This document shows positions 22,138 through 33,540 of a stretch of DNA of 64,000 nucleotides, piece after piece. Origin of the DNA: Cristatella mucedo. Lineage: Eukaryota > Bryozoa > Phylactolaemata > Cristatellidae. The translations under genes were made by a program, and so were the position numbers. The stretch's first letter is position 1; every line of letters begins with the position of its first letter. The stretch covers positions 10,244,501 through 10,308,500 of the forward strand of contig WPIO01000001.1 in assembly GCA_009760855.2 (NCBI GenBank), given 5' to 3'. The notes beneath the pieces are model-generated. The model was not told where the DNA came from. It saw only the letters and a program-made list of their open reading frames with translations, and did not search any database.

Positions 22138-22375
22138 GTCCAGAAAAATTGCAAATTACAAATGCAAGTAAGTCCTCGCGAAGAACGCTAGGGATCATAA
22201 GTCGGTCATATACGCTCACAGTAGCATCCTCCGATGCGTTACCTGCCGTTAAGCAAGCTGCCCGGAAATTTCGTGGCTTCCACCTCCGCCTGTCCCAAGA
22301 GCTGTGCAGAATATTGATACAAGGAGAGAAAAAATTGCTTAGGGGCTTAGTCGGTCGATGTACGCAAAAAAGAAC

Positions 22376-22558
22376 TCACTGGCTTCTATCGTCTGAGCTT
22401 TTGATTACCCTGGGCTCTATTCGCAACGAGGCGGCGTAACTCTGGTCGTCCGTTAGTAGGGTGCTCGTATCCAGCAGGTAGTCCGTAACTTCAGGCTTGT
22501 GCTGTATTCGGTATATCTGCTGCTGAAACTGCTGTATTTCTCCAATCACGTGAGATAT
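22376..22558 (-). CDS. RASGRF: RasGRF exon: C-terminal end of the CDC25 domain
   Basis: This is the last coding exon. The acceptor TTTTGCAG|ATATCT opens in phase 0, and the frame reads ISHVIGEIQQFQQQIYRIQH to the stop at 22376. It matches the final helix region of the RasGRF catalytic domain (SHIIREIRQFQQTAYKI.. in human RASGRF1), including the ..SLRIEPR ending. About seven extra residues (KSSDDRSQ) follow compared with vertebrates. Confidence 0.93.
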   Translation of the reverse strand: MSHVIGEIQQFQQQIYRIQHKPEVTDYLLDTSTLLTDDQSYAASLRIEPRVIKSSDDRSQ

Positions 22559-22595
22559 CTGCAAAAGTCGATTAAGCAGCCTAACTTGTACATCG

Positions 22596-22720
22596 GCCGG
22601 AGAGCCCTAACAGCTGTCACCACCATGCAGTTGTCAATCAAGGATCGCTCAATGCAGAATTTAAACCCACGAGCTCGGTCGTAAAGGGCAAGCACCTTAC
22701 CTCCTGTATATCGAGGCCCT
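22596..22720 (-). mobile_element. SINE S1 copy, diverged, in a RasGRF intron
   Basis: Minus-oriented S1 with recognisable head and body (GGTAAGGTGCTTGCCC, GGTTTAAATTC as a decayed B box, GGTGGTGACAGCTGTTAGGG). It lies less than 50 bases upstream of the last RasGRF exon. Confidence 0.6.
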
Positions 22721-23023
22721 CTCACCGCCGCTTAACAATAAATTTTGACTTGCAATACAAAAAATACCCTAAACAAGACCCATGTAGCGTGCTTAAATTC
22801 TCTATTGCTTACAGAATCCGCTATACATTGATCATAATTTCTAAGTGCTGAACAAATTAATGTTTTCTCTCAGATCGAAGTTATCACATGTAACTGCAGG
22901 ATCTCTTTGGTAATCAAAATCTAAAGATTGAATCAACCTTCCGTGGCAATCAAAAAGACAATTGAAATCTAAAGATGTAGTCATAACTTCAAAGTCAATC
23001 AGAAAGAAAGCAAAAAAGAGAGA

Positions 23024-23026
23024 CAG

Positions 23027-23059
<33 letters not shown>
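23024..23059. repeat. (GA)n microsatellite
   Basis: A GA run of about 35 bases in the RasGRF intron. Confidence 0.95.
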
Positions 23060-23061
<2 letters not shown>

Positions 23062-23535
23062 CATACTGAATTACTGAATTGGGCTGTTATGACCGTCAAA
23101 TTAAATTTAGCACATTACATTATAAAGCATTTAGAATTATCAGACAAAATTTCAAGCTCACTGCTTTGATCGTCTAAATATCGAAAATATTTTGTGTTGT
23201 GCAGGGGCAGCGATGAGTCAGTAATTAAGAGATATAGTGGATTTTTCTGAGGGAAGACATTGGTTTGCCTCGATCGTCACTAAGAAATGATACTGGTTGA
23301 TACTCATTATTTATATATTATTTTCTCAGCCAAATACGATTTGATCAGGTATTATGGCATCTTTGGGTCTATCTATATACAAGTCAGCGTTGTTGAACTA
23401 CTGTCTTATTTCCTGCTGTATGACATGATACAAAAGCGAGTTTCTCAACTGATGAGAACCAGCTCTGAGAGGTAGTTCTTATCTTTTAGAACTAGCCATC
23501 ATTAATCTATGAAACAGAGTCACGATTCATTTAGC

Positions 23536-25770
23536 AATAATAATAATAATAATAATATTGCACTTGATAAAGCGCCCTCAGAGAACTTAATCTCTTTCTA
23601 GGCGCTTTACATTTGCTGCAAAGTGATACGCAATAGAATAGTAAGTAAAATCATGCTTGAAAAACAAACAAAATGAATAACATGGTTAGGGGTTACATGC
23701 ACTGGGTCAGCATGCAAATGTGGTTAGTGGCAGCATGAACAGTGTCAGCACACATAAGCACATCGAGACGAATCACAAGGACCCACTAAATGCTGTCCTA
23801 AATAGGTATGTTTTTAAGTTTCTTTTAAATGTGGTCAGGTCAGGGGATGTTCTGATGCAGGTCGGGAGGGAGTTCCAGGCTGTGGGAGCATACGAGCTAA
23901 ATGCACGGTCTCCAAAGGATTTAAGGTTTGTACGAGGTATTTCTAGACTGTTGGATTCCGAAAAGCGAGTGGTATGATGCTTTGCCTGATGGGGTAGTAT
24001 ATCTGAAAGATAGGCTGGAGCCATAGAATGAAGAGACCTAAAAGTGAGCGACAAAACCTTGAAGTCAATCCGTTGCTTGACTGGTAACCAGTGCAGGTCG
24101 GCGAGAAGTGGAGTAATGTGGCAACTGCGACGCTCACGACAGACAAGCCTAGCTGCAGAGTTTTGCACCAGCTGCAATCGCCTGATCGCACATGCTGGTA
24201 GGCCAGTAAGCAGTGAGTTGCAGAAGTCGAGACGAGATGTCACGAATGCATGGACCAACTTGGACGTGGTATCCTTATCTAAACAAGCCCTAATTTTAGC
24301 AATGTTATGAAGCTGAAAATAGGCTGATTTGACTGTGGAGCTGATGTGGTCGTCTAACGAGAGGTCGCTTTGGAATATGACACCTAGATTTCGAGCTGAT
24401 GCAACTGGAGATATGCTGGCAGAGCCAATTTTGAAAGTCAGCCTTTCCAATTTCTGAATAACACTAGGTTTGCCCATAACTAGTAAGTTAGTTTTATCAT
24501 CGTTTAGTTTTAGAAAATTTGCTGCCATCCATGATCGGATGTGATCAATGCATGCAGCAAGTGAGTTGAGAGAATTTGAGGTGCTCGAAGGCTGGGAGGG
24601 ATCAAAGCAAAGGTACAACTGAGTGTCATCCGCATAGAAGTGAAAGCCTAGATTGTGCTTGGCAATCACATCAGCAAGAGGGAGAGTATAAACGGTGAAA
24701 AGGACCGGACCTAGCACAGAGCCCTGAGGTACTCCATATTTTAGAGGTACTTCAGATGATCTTTGTCCATTCACGTCAACACTCTGGAGTCTCCCACTGA
24801 GATAGGACCTGAACCACTGCAGAGCAGTGCCAGTGATGCCCAGGCGAGATGAGAGGCGCTCTAGAAGTACTTTGTGATCGATGGTATCAAAAGCTGCCGA
24901 AAGATCGAGCAAAACAAGAAGAGACACTCTACCCATGTCTGCATTCCTAAGTAGGTCGTTGTATAGCCGAAGCAATGCTGACTCTGTGGAGTGATTAGCT
25001 CTAAAGCCAGACTGGAACTTACTAGCAAGGTGTGAGGTTTCGATATACGAGTTCAGCTGGTCTGCCACGACCCGTTCCAGTGTCTTTGATAGGAATGGTA
25101 GAAGGGAGACTGGGCGGTAGTTGCTTAAGTTCTCTTGGTCTAGTGTAGCTTTCTTGAGAAGTGGCCTGACTACAGCTTTTTTGAAAGGTGCTGGGACCTG
25201 ACCTGAGGCTAATGACATATTAATGATGTTGGTTATGCATGGCAGCAGCAGATCAATGCAACGTAGGAGCAGGACAGTGGGAATAGGGTCCAGTGGACTT
25301 GTTGTCTTCTTTGATTGAGATACGAGCTTTAGGACTAGATCACTAGTGACCTGTTTAAATGCAGACATTGAGGCGCAGCCAGGAACCGAGGAACAGCATT
25401 CTAGTGGGATGGTTGTCATCGCAGGGATGGATTCCCTGATTTTGTCTATCTTCTGCACAAAGAATCGAGAGAAGCGATCGGCTAGATCATCACAAGGATC
25501 ATCAGGTAAGGAGCTAACCTGGGAACGGTTGAGGAGATGGTTTATTGTCGACATCAGCATTTTTGGATTGTGCATCTGTGATTCAACAATGTTTTTATAG
25601 AAGCTAGACTTAGCCTTTGCTAGGATCGATTGGTACGACCTACAGCAATGACTCAGTACCTGAGCACGGTACCTTTGAGGCATTCTTCAGGTTGCCGTTT
25701 TGCTCACTGTGCAGCGGAGACACCTTCATACTCCCGCTTGTAATGTACTAAATAACTGGCAGATATATTT
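23536..25770 (-). mobile_element. LINE-A, best-preserved copy
   Basis: About 2.2 kb of LINE-A in minus orientation, sense to the host RasGRF intron. It has an (AAT)n run at 23536 as the complement of its tail, a 3' UTR of about 200 bases, and an intact reverse-transcriptase frame at 23773-25683. The 5' end stops near a SINE at 25771, where some in-frame LINE sequence continues past the first ATG but meets a stop. The APE endonuclease domain is absent, so it is 5'-truncated. Confidence 0.93.
23773..25683 (-). CDS. LINE-A ORF2 fragment: reverse transcriptase, 636 aa
   Basis: This open frame is the reverse-transcriptase half of an L2/CR1-clade non-LTR retrotransposon. Visible blocks include SNYRPVSLLPFLSKTLE (from residue 187), LDLSAAFDTIDH (259-270), [10 protein letters not shown] (317-326) and the catalytic YADD (350-353), all intact. 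They are followed by the thumb and C-terminal HWLP..R and WNSLP motifs. No stop or frameshift interrupts it. The N-terminal endonuclease is missing, so the copy cannot move by itself. Its near identity to the copy at 687-1267 suggests recent activity of a full-length source elsewhere. Confidence 0.93.
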   Translation of the reverse strand: MPQRYRAQVLSHCCRSYQSILAKAKSSFYKNIVESQMHNPKMLMSTINHLLNRSQVSSLPDDPCDDLADRFSRFFVQKIDKIRESIPAMTTIPLECCSSVPGCASMSAFKQVTSDLVLKLVSQSKKTTSPLDPIPTVLLLRCIDLLLPCITNIINMSLASGQVPAPFKKAVVRPLLKKATLDQENLSNYRPVSLLPFLSKTLERVVADQLNSYIETSHLASKFQSGFRANHSTESALLRLYNDLLRNADMGRVSLLVLLDLSAAFDTIDHKVLLERLSSRLGITGTALQWFRSYLSGRLQSVDVNGQRSSEVPLKYGVPQGSVLGPVLFTVYTLPLADVIAKHNLGFHFYADDTQLYLCFDPSQPSSTSNSLNSLAACIDHIRSWMAANFLKLNDDKTNLLVMGKPSVIQKLERLTFKIGSASISPVASARNLGVIFQSDLSLDDHISSTVKSAYFQLHNIAKIRACLDKDTTSKLVHAFVTSRLDFCNSLLTGLPACAIRRLQLVQNSAARLVCRERRSCHITPLLADLHWLPVKQRIDFKVLSLTFRSLHSMAPAYLSDILPHQAKHHTTRFSESNSLEIPRTNLKSFGDRAFSSYAPTAWNSLPTCIRTSPDLTTFKRNLKTYLFRTAFSGSL

Positions 25771-25960
25771 GGTGAGCCGTGATGGCACACTAGGTAAGGC
25801 GGTTGCTTTCAATGACCTCAGTCCCGAGGTCGTGGGTTCAATTCCTATGGTGGGCGATCCTTTATCGCCGCTGCAAGCGGTAGAGATAGCCGTGAATGCT
25901 CTTTTGTCGCTATACAAAAGAGGTTGTTTAATCAGCTAAGATTCATTTATTTACTTTGCG
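25771..25960 (+). mobile_element. SINE S1 copy
   Basis: A complete S1 begins GGTGAGCCGTGATGGCAC and has GGTTCAATTCC as B box. The body is TTTATCGCCGCTGCAAGCGG..GCTATACAAAA and the tail TTTAATCAGCTAAGATTC. It is very close to the copy at 8280 and directly abuts the truncated 5' end of LINE-A. Confidence 0.85.
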
Positions 25961-26911
25961 ATAGAAAATGTAGAACTAGGGATAATTTGATATGAATTTG
26001 ATATTGATATGTACATTTAGTTATCGATAAGCTACCGAAAGAATCCTATACTTCGGCTTGCTGATCATGAAAAAGAGCTTATCTGTAGGTTCGCTATAGA
26101 ACTCTTATGCGAAATTCTCATGCTTTGTGGAGCTGCTCACAAGTTATACATATAACCGCTGTCAAAAAAGGAGCACGTATATGAGCCTTGCCTGCATTCC
26201 ATCCATTGTCTAATCAGTATTAATAGCATTAATCCAGGATGTGCTGGTGTGTATTTGCACGTGCCTGCTGACAGATATTTGTGTATTTCATTTTTTTATT
26301 GGAATACTTGTAGAGCCGAAGAGAGCAGAAACAGCGTGCCGAGCCATGAAAAGCTCTATTGCTTCCAAAATCGAAGCAATAGAGCTCTAAAGTCATAAGA
26401 GTAAATAGAAAATGTAGAATTATACTTGTTTCAAATACCCTCATTCGAGCTGCTTAGTAACCCCGAATGACTCCGTTGATCCGAGCAATTAAGTACGGCG
26501 ACACACGATGAGCCATGCACACGGTATGCTCACGTCTACATCAATGTACGTGTACCATTATGAGCAAACTGCTTTTTAGGTGGCAAGGACAGTGTAAGCA
26601 GATAGTTACCGATGCTGCTGATGAATCTAGGCAAGCACTGCTTGCTAAAAACTCGACTAACAGAGTCGATTGCTGGATCAACCCCGGTAACAATGCGATT
26701 TGACTCTTTATCAGCTTCTTGTAATGCTCTCAGCAGATCACGAAGAAGTGAGCCGCATGTTAGTTTGAACATGGATCAGTATACCCAAGGCAATTCCTAC
26801 TTTGACCGTGGATGCGTATTCATTTTCAAAGCAGTCGCTTCTCGCGAATGGAGGCGTTAGTACACAAACACGAGAAATGCCAGATCATGCTAAGCCACAG
26901 CGGCCTATTAC

Positions 26912-27029
26912 CATGCGCATTTTGGAGAAGTTGACGGTATTGTCGTCCACAAAATCGGGCGAGCCTTCCTCGATAAAGCTGAGGTCGGATAAATATAGAC
27001 CCAGGTAAGGTATAGCCGGCGTGTCGCAT
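26912..27029 (-). CDS. RASGRF: RasGRF exon: CDC25 domain, helical hairpin region
   Basis: The acceptor AATTGCAG adds one base to the preceding AA, giving Lys. The frame then reads [20 protein letters not shown] and ends NFSKMRM at the donor ATG|GTAATA (phase 0). The [17 protein letters not shown] block is the conserved region whose hairpin pries open the nucleotide site of Ras. Length is 118 bp. Confidence 0.93.
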
Positions 27030-27616
27030 CTGCAATTAGCACAGTACAAGTTCAAAGTTGTGCTTGATAAAATAAGAATGCGTGAACTGGTTTTATTATC
27101 CCCAGCAAAATGGTTAGCGTAATATACAGTTGAAGAATCCGAAATCCTGTAGGGCATTGCATAATGACTATTTTAGGCGATGCAAATCACTTAGTTGTCT
27201 CAATTAGCCAACCTCGAATAATAGAACTATTTTAGAACAGTCCAATGCATCGACAAATTGGTTTAGCTTCGGTAGGCACTACTGAGATGTGAGGTAAAAC
27301 CAAAGTAGATAGCGAATCTACAGAAGAAGTATTCACCTTTTGCGTAGCGCTAGGTTGGTAAAGTCATGTTATCAAAAGGCTTTTTCATCGGTTGCAGGAG
27401 TCGAAACCGCAGTCACGCGCTCAGCATTGCTGGGCTATTGCAATAAATATTAGTGTACCCTATTTTAAGAACCTGACGGATACACAGTTCTGTACGAGTA
27501 TGTGTAGGTTCGGGTTAAGGGGATGCCATTGTATCAATATTTTTTTAAGCAAGTTTTAAAATAGTCCGCGTAATCGACACAAAGGGCCAACGAAGGGTAA
27601 GCATAAAGCCACGCAC

Positions 27617-27894
27617 TTGTGCAAAGCGTCTCGCATGTTCTTAAATCTGCCCTCTGACGAGACCAGTTGCTGGAGTCTCGTTACTGTAGACTTCATCGAC
27701 TTGCTGAGCTTTTCCCAGGTCTTCTGCAGGCGATACACCGAGCTGTTGAGAAATGCCGCACATACTTGCAGCACGCCGTTGTAGTTATTCAGTGTGTAGC
27801 ACGCTTCAGCCACGGCGGTCCACTTTTCTAAGGCCAGCACTCGGTCGTTGACATCGTGCCTAGACACGATGTCGGAGACCACCAGCTGGCTTAC
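27617..27894 (-). CDS. RASGRF: RasGRF exon: CDC25 domain core
   Basis: The acceptor TTGTAG|GTA opens in phase 0 with VSQLVVSDIVSRHDVNDRVL, continues through KWTAVAEACYTLNNYNGVLQ and KTWEKLSKSMK, and ends EGRFKNMRDALHK at the donor AA|GTGCGT (phase 2). These are classical RasGEF core blocks (NYNAVLEI..SAIFRLKKTW in RASGRF1). Length is 278 bp. Confidence 0.94.
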
Positions 27895-27930
27895 CTACAA
27901 TTGAGAGAGCATTGACAAGAGATCGACGAT

Positions 27931-28009
27931 ACAACAAATGTAAAGCGCCTAGAGAGAGATTAAGTTCTCTGATGGCGCTTTATCAAGTGAATTATTATTA
28001 TTATTATTA
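27931..28009 (+). mobile_element. LINE-A 3' terminal fragment
   Basis: Only the last 60 bases and the ATT tail are present (AAATGTAAAGCGCCTAGAG.., ..GGCGCTTTATCAAGTG), lying in the RasGRF intron just upstream of an exon. Confidence 0.8.
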
Positions 28010-28707
28010 CAAAGGAGCGCTTCGTCGACTCCCACTTGCTAGAACAGTGGTACTCGGCGAAGCATCCGCTTTCGGCGTCCGAGCACGACTGTCTGCCGGA
28101 AGCAACACGGTGGTAGGAAAAAATAACCCGCCTTGAAGAAACACCCCCGATTACGAATCGCCTTAATTACCACGTGCGGCATAGTAGAAGAGACGTCTAA
28201 GTAGCGACTTCTGAACACAGTAACTAATGCGTACGCACTTCTATTTCTTGATATTGCAAACGGTGATATTTTACACTGAGTCGACCTACGTAGTCGGAGC
28301 AACCTGAAACCGGTAAGGTCGACCTAATGAATTGTCCTGTGTATAAACTAGCAAATCAGGGGCTACGATTACAATTGCACACAGCTGTGTTCAGAAATTA
28401 CAATTTGATAATACGGTTAGGTGAACCCTGGAAAATGATTCGAGTCATGGGTATTTCTTGCGCTTTCCGAGGTTAGATCTGAGTTTTTCTGTTCACCCGA
28501 CGGAACGTAATCGCTGGGCTACGTACCCAGTCCAAGTGCAAAGAAAGAGCGAAAACCGCCACTGGCAAGACTCTTTGGAAGCAACGGCCATTTCTAGTGC
28601 ATCGATTTCGCTTTCTTCTCCATCGCGTCGAAGGCACGTGTTTGACTGCTTTGGCCACAGTTGCATAACATCTCTCATAAACAAGCTGATTAGAGAACAA
28701 GACTCAC

Positions 28708-28792
28708 CTCGTTGAAGCGTTTGGTGACTAACATCACGTGAGGGGCTCGAGTCACTTTATCGGATCTTGTCCATGCCTGGCCGAGCAGTTCC
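28708..28792 (-). CDS. RASGRF: RasGRF exon: CDC25 domain (GQAW block)
   Basis: The acceptor GTTACAG|G completes a Thr codon split after AGC AC. The frame reads ELLGQAWTRSDKVTRAPHVM and ends KRFNE at a consensus donor GAG|GTGAGT (phase 0). With the previous exon the spacing to the IAEQLTFLD block matches human RASGRF1 residue for residue. Length is 85 bp. Confidence 0.92.
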
Positions 28793-29093
28793 CTGTAACG
28801 CAGCGCCACTTTTTTTCCAGCAGTCTCTAAATAATCTACACCGGTTGGCACAGATGTAGAGACGCAAGAAGACGTTTATCAGTTGTTAGCGTAATTAATT
28901 AATTAATTCGTCCGAACAGCAACTGCTATTTACTACGGAGTCACTACATTCAACCGCAGCTAGACAATGCCGTTAAAAGTAACTGTTGAGCTGCGCTCGG
29001 CAAGAACCCTAGGCCTAATCCTGGCCAAATTGGCTCTTCGTTCAGGGCACCGTCGTTTGCATGAGCTAACCTAGCCCATTCAGACCTACGTAC

Positions 29094-29392
29094 GTGCTCT
29101 TCACGCAGAGAAAGATCTGCTGGTCGAGAAACGTCAGTTGCTCAGCAATGTCGGCTGTCGACAGCATGTCGGACGTGGTCCTGTGAGCCAGCCTCCGGGG
29201 CAAAAGCAGAGCCCGAAGGTCGACGCAGTGCTGCTGCTGCTGCGACCCCTGTTCTGGCGGTCCGGCAACCTCCATCAGTGCGAGCAGTGATCTCGCTGTC
29301 CTCTGCTCGGCGCTCGTCAGTCGCGAGCAGGCGGCCATGTCCTCCAGGAGTGACCGAACCTCGCGCAAGGCGATCTCATCGTTTTGTAAGTC
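29094..29392 (-). CDS. RASGRF: RasGRF exon: start of the CDC25 domain
   Basis: The acceptor CGCCCTAG|GAC opens in phase 0 with DLQNDEIALREVRSLLEDMA, corresponding to DFETNDELKCKVIGFLEEV in RASGRF1. After a helical stretch and a Gln run (QQQQH) comes the first catalytic block, ADIAEQLTFLDQQIF. It ends at the donor AGCAC|GTACGT (phase 2). Length is 299 bp. Confidence 0.93.
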
Positions 29393-29535
29393 CTAGGGCG
29401 AAGTCCGGTCGTACGGTCACGCAGCAGTGACGGCCGAAGGCTAGAGAATCGTGCGGGGCGGCGGTGTAGGCGCCGGTCTCCGAGCCGGTCAGAGAAGCAA
29501 GCAAAGCTGCCAGCAAGGCAGCAGCTGACACTAAC

Positions 29536-29639
29536 CCGACTGTATCTCGATACCCAGTGCTTCAGAACATTGAGTACTCGTGTGACGACAGCTGATGTAT
29601 CTAAATCATCCTTTTCTTGGCACTTTTTGTCTGCCTGCG
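29536..29639 (-). CDS. RASGRF: RasGRF exon: VLNVLKHWVSR block
   Basis: This exon holds DTSAVVTRVLNVLKHWVSRY, matching AATNRVLNVLRHWVSKHSQ in RASGRF1, and ends at AGTCGG|GTTAGT in phase 0. I chose the acceptor GGTCAG|CGCAGG because it keeps phase with the upstream exon and gives nearly the human spacing. ATTTAG at 29601 or CATCAG at 29592 would also keep phase and cannot be excluded. Confidence 0.85.
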
Positions 29640-29954
29640 CTGACCTAGCCGACTGCGTAGGCCAAGTGGGACCTGGCCGCACGAGAAGGGAACGCAACGA
29701 ACCGGTGAGCAACATGCAGCAAGTCAGTAACGTGCAGCCACACGTCTAGTAATTGAAGCATAAAAATTGAATCATTTTTGATCAAATTGACGAGTGACTT
29801 GCATACAGAGTGCCGGTTAATGCATACCAGCAACAAGCCGTGGCCATGCAAATCCCAGAGGTATCCACATACACTCGTACATGCACCAATCCTTTGGTAA
29901 TGCTTTCTATACAACTTATGTAAAGTGCCCAGAAAGAAAATAATTTCTCTGAGG

Positions 29955-29956
<2 letters not shown>

Positions 29957-29985
<29 letters not shown>
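29957..29985. repeat. (TA)n microsatellite after a LINE-A-like 3' scrap
   Basis: A LINE-A-like end (29905-29956, ATGTAAAGTGCCCAGAAAG) passes directly into a TA run of about 29 bases, replacing the usual ATT tail. Confidence 0.8.
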
Positions 29986-29988
<3 letters not shown>

Positions 29989-29999
29989 GAATGCACTAT

Positions 30000-31019
30000 T
30001 TCTATGCTATTTAAGCTATATAGATTGATATAAGATGCATTAATATATAAACTATGCACATTAATATAATGCATTAATATGTATATTTTAAGCTATGTAG
30101 ATTAATTTGTATGCCTGTGTACTAACCAAACACACGTGAGCAGCACACTCTCTCGAACACGAACACTGATATCCAAACGAGCTTGGGTGCATGCATGCAT
30201 GCATGCATGTGTGTGCTCAGACGTTTGTTACGAGTGTGCGTTGTTATGAGTGTCCCAATATACGCTATACATGTGCAAGTGCCGGCATAATAGTGTATTC
30301 GGGCTGCCACAATCACGGGAAAGTACATCAAATATCCTGGCTGATAAATTAACCTTTGTCCTTGTATGTGCATAGATAAATACCTTACACTTAAAACTTG
30401 ATCAACTAAATAACCTTGGGTAGCAAGAGGTTATTCCATGATTTTTCAATCGCGTCCTGGATTCTGACTGGCGTTTATGCCACTTTTCTCGAGCATAATT
30501 CCGGAGCAATTTCTAGCTCACAGAGATGAAGACCCTCAAGCAAGGCATGTCCCGAGATAATGCAAGTAGTCGACAATAGTGCACTTTGATCTAGATGTGC
30601 AACATATTTTCGATCGGAATTCAGATCAATGTGCTTGGCTAGGCCTGCTGCTAGAAAGGCGAAAGTCAAGCTTTTAACCATGCCTAAGTATGCTTGTAAA
30701 TACAGGTATATGCATTTAAGTGTGTACATATACTCATCTACATTTTATCCGTGTACAGAGTCGTGGAGATTCATTTTAATTAACCATAAAACTTCAAAAG
30801 ATGTCCATGTCAAGGCTTGAACGCCACTTTGAGAAGTCCGGGTCTGACAACAATCTAGCCCATTTAAAAATTCTTCTGTGCCTTTACCAGGAATAAAAGA
30901 AAAGACGAGGCTTTTGTTTTTGCTCAAAAACTGAAGCCCTGCCATAAAGACTACAAAACATTTTAAGGCAGTGAATTATTTGCTTGCGAGACTGAGAGGT
31001 AAGAAAGGGTCGGCTTGAT
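30000..31019. other. RasGRF intron sequence, nothing recognised
   Basis: AT-rich intron with a short GCAT repeat (30192-30208). No exon or repeat family is recognised. Confidence 0.5.
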
Positions 31020-32945
31020 GATATACAGTATGATGCCACCAGCTGGGAGTCACCTAGCTCGGCCAAGCCTACCTTTTGGCTCGGGCAGCATACTGGATGA
31101 GAGGATGAGAGTGAAAAATTTGTTTGCCAACCTTGAGAGGTCTCATTCCCCGGATACTAGCGGTTCGACTGACAAGTTTTCTGCCTTCTTCGTTGAAAAA
31201 ATTGCACATAAAAATCGCACATATTCGTACCTGGTTTAAACCACCTCTGATTAAAACGAATGTCGAGTCTCAACCTGTGACCTATAGAAATTGTGTGAGG
31301 TTTCTGTATACGAATTAGCTGCCCAAATAAAAGTCTAGTAAAAAGGGCTCGTCTTCCGAAGACCTGATACCATCATATCTCTGGTCTTCACTGCCATGCA
31401 AACTCTAACCAGAATTCAGATTTGTAATGCTCCCTTGGATAATGGGTTGTTTGAATGCCGTTTAAGTGACGATTACTCAAAAAGCCTGGTTTGGATTCAT
31501 AGGTCTTATAATAAATACCGCCGAGTTCTTATTCTTCCTTGTTTGTCAGATTCCCAAAAAATTGTCGTAAAGCAGCTTATTGGACACAGCGAAAAGAATT
31601 AACTCTGGAGAAAGCAAAAAGCAAAACAAGTCCACGGAAACCTCCGTTTGACCAACGATATGCTAAGCAGCACCGACGACGATGACTGCCTTTGTTCTGC
31701 TTGATTTGTCAGCTGCGTTCGATACTATTGATCGCGATCTTATGCTTAAGTGATTGAGACCACGATCGGTCTGGCAGACAAGGCACTTGCTAAGTTCAAA
31801 ACGTACTTTTCTGGTCATGTTTAACCCATGTGGTCAAGTCTCGTTCAGCAGACCAATCACCTATGGAGTTCCACAAAGGTTCGCTCTCGGTCCTTTGCGA
31901 TCTCCACTTATACCGAGCCACCAGGAAAAGTGATTCAGGCCGATTGGATCGGCTATCGTTTCCGATCGGCTACTGATACCCAGTTGCAGTTGTTATTTAA
32001 ACCCTCGGAATCTGCTACAGTGACTAATAAACCGAATGCTCGCCGTGCAGACATCTGAGCCTAGATGTCGGCAAATTTCCTTAAACTAAACGACGATAAA
32101 ACGAAACTGCTACTCATATGACACCCTAAGCATATGCCTGGAATAGAAGACTTTGCTCTTCTAATAAGTGCTGCTTTTAACCGGCCGTTATCGTGTGCTC
32201 GGAATTTAGGTGTCGTTTTTTACAGCTGCTTAAATTTTGAAAGTTCCATTAAGAAGACTGCCTCTACTGCTAGCCATCACGTCCGATCCCTGTCTAAGAT
32301 TAGGGACTGTCTACCGGGGGGGGGGGGGGGGCTTGTAAAAATCCAACTAGTTCCCTGGTTATGTCTAGGCTTGACTATTGTAGTTCTGTTTTGGCTGGGC
32401 TACCGAAAAAGCTATTCTGCTTCTTCAGCTTATGAGGAAAATGGCTGTAAAGCTAGTAAGAAATCTCCGAGGTTCAGCCATGTGTATTCTTTGCTGAAGG
32501 AGCTCGATGGCTGCTGATCAATCAACAGTTGCATCGAAAAGTTCGCACTCTGCCCCACAAGGCTCGCCTTCATACCTAGCGGAACTGCTGCACCAGTTTC
32601 AGCCGTGTCCTTATGTCTTCTATAGACAACAAATTAGCTGTTCAAATTAGCATATACTTAAAGACCTTTGGCAACAGAAGCTTTTTCTCTGCAGGGCCTA
32701 GACTGTGGAACTCACTACAACTATTCTATGCTTCCGATGATGGCACATCCCTGCGAGCCATCCTGAGCTGCTACATCCAGGCTACTCACTTCATCGACTG
32801 CCGTGCTGATTCAGCAGTGCTTCTCACTTTCTCTTTATTGCGTGAGATAAAGTCTGTTGGCTGCCGCATGCATACCAAAAGCTGCTTAGGCGTTAGGCGT
32901 TGAGTGCGCTATAGACAACTCTCCTGCATAACCCCCATTTAATTC
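31020..32945 (+). mobile_element. LINE-B copy, heavily decayed
   Basis: Plus-oriented remains of an L2-like element: ..FVLLDLSAAFDTIDRD (about 31690-31740), [15 protein letters not shown]-like (32070-32115), NLGVVFYSCLNFESSIKKTA (32200-32265), then FGNRSFFSAGPRLWNSL and SAVLLTFSLLREIKSVG. The frame is broken in many places. A 16-G run (32316-32331) replaces the usual CCACAGTG in the middle. Confidence 0.85.
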
Positions 32946-33394
32946 GTTTGCCTTTGTGGAGTTACTGATGGAGATACGTCACACCCTTATTATATACACA
33001 CATATGCAGCTATTTCATGAATGGATCAGGCACTGCTCTTTCTAGACGTCAGCCACGTTATAAAAATAATCTGACAGTAACTGTTGTGGTTATTCAGAGC
33101 ATACCCAGCTGGGCATACTTTTCAGGGCAGTGGCTGAATGCCATTTGTTGTGATGTTCCAAGAATCTCATTAACAGTGAACCACTCAGTTATGGTGTATT
33201 GCCACTTTTTTTGCCAAAATATCGTTCTATTCGGAGAATTGGAACCAGGGTCCTAATCGCTTCACAAGTGGTCGGCATCATTATAATGCGCTATCAAAGT
33301 GGACTACCATGTTCGACCCAGAAGCAAAACCATGGCTAACAAAAAGTAAAAAAGTGACAGATCTGCGGATTTAACAGCCTCAAATACCAAGTGG

Positions 33395-33540
33395 CAGAAG
33401 AGCCTCATTGGTTATCGCTCCTGCTAGTAGAGGGTAATAAAGAATGGCCTGCTGCATGACTCGAACCCACGACCTGGATCATGAAGAGCAAGCACTTCAC
33501 CCTGAGGCTGAGACCCTGGTCCACCAACAAACCAGTAGCT
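33395..33540 (-). mobile_element. SINE S1-like copy, diverged
   Basis: Minus-oriented tRNA-like head (GGTCGTGGGTTCGAGTCATG) with an S1-like end (AATGAGGCTCTTCTGCC). The middle has diverged. Confidence 0.55.
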
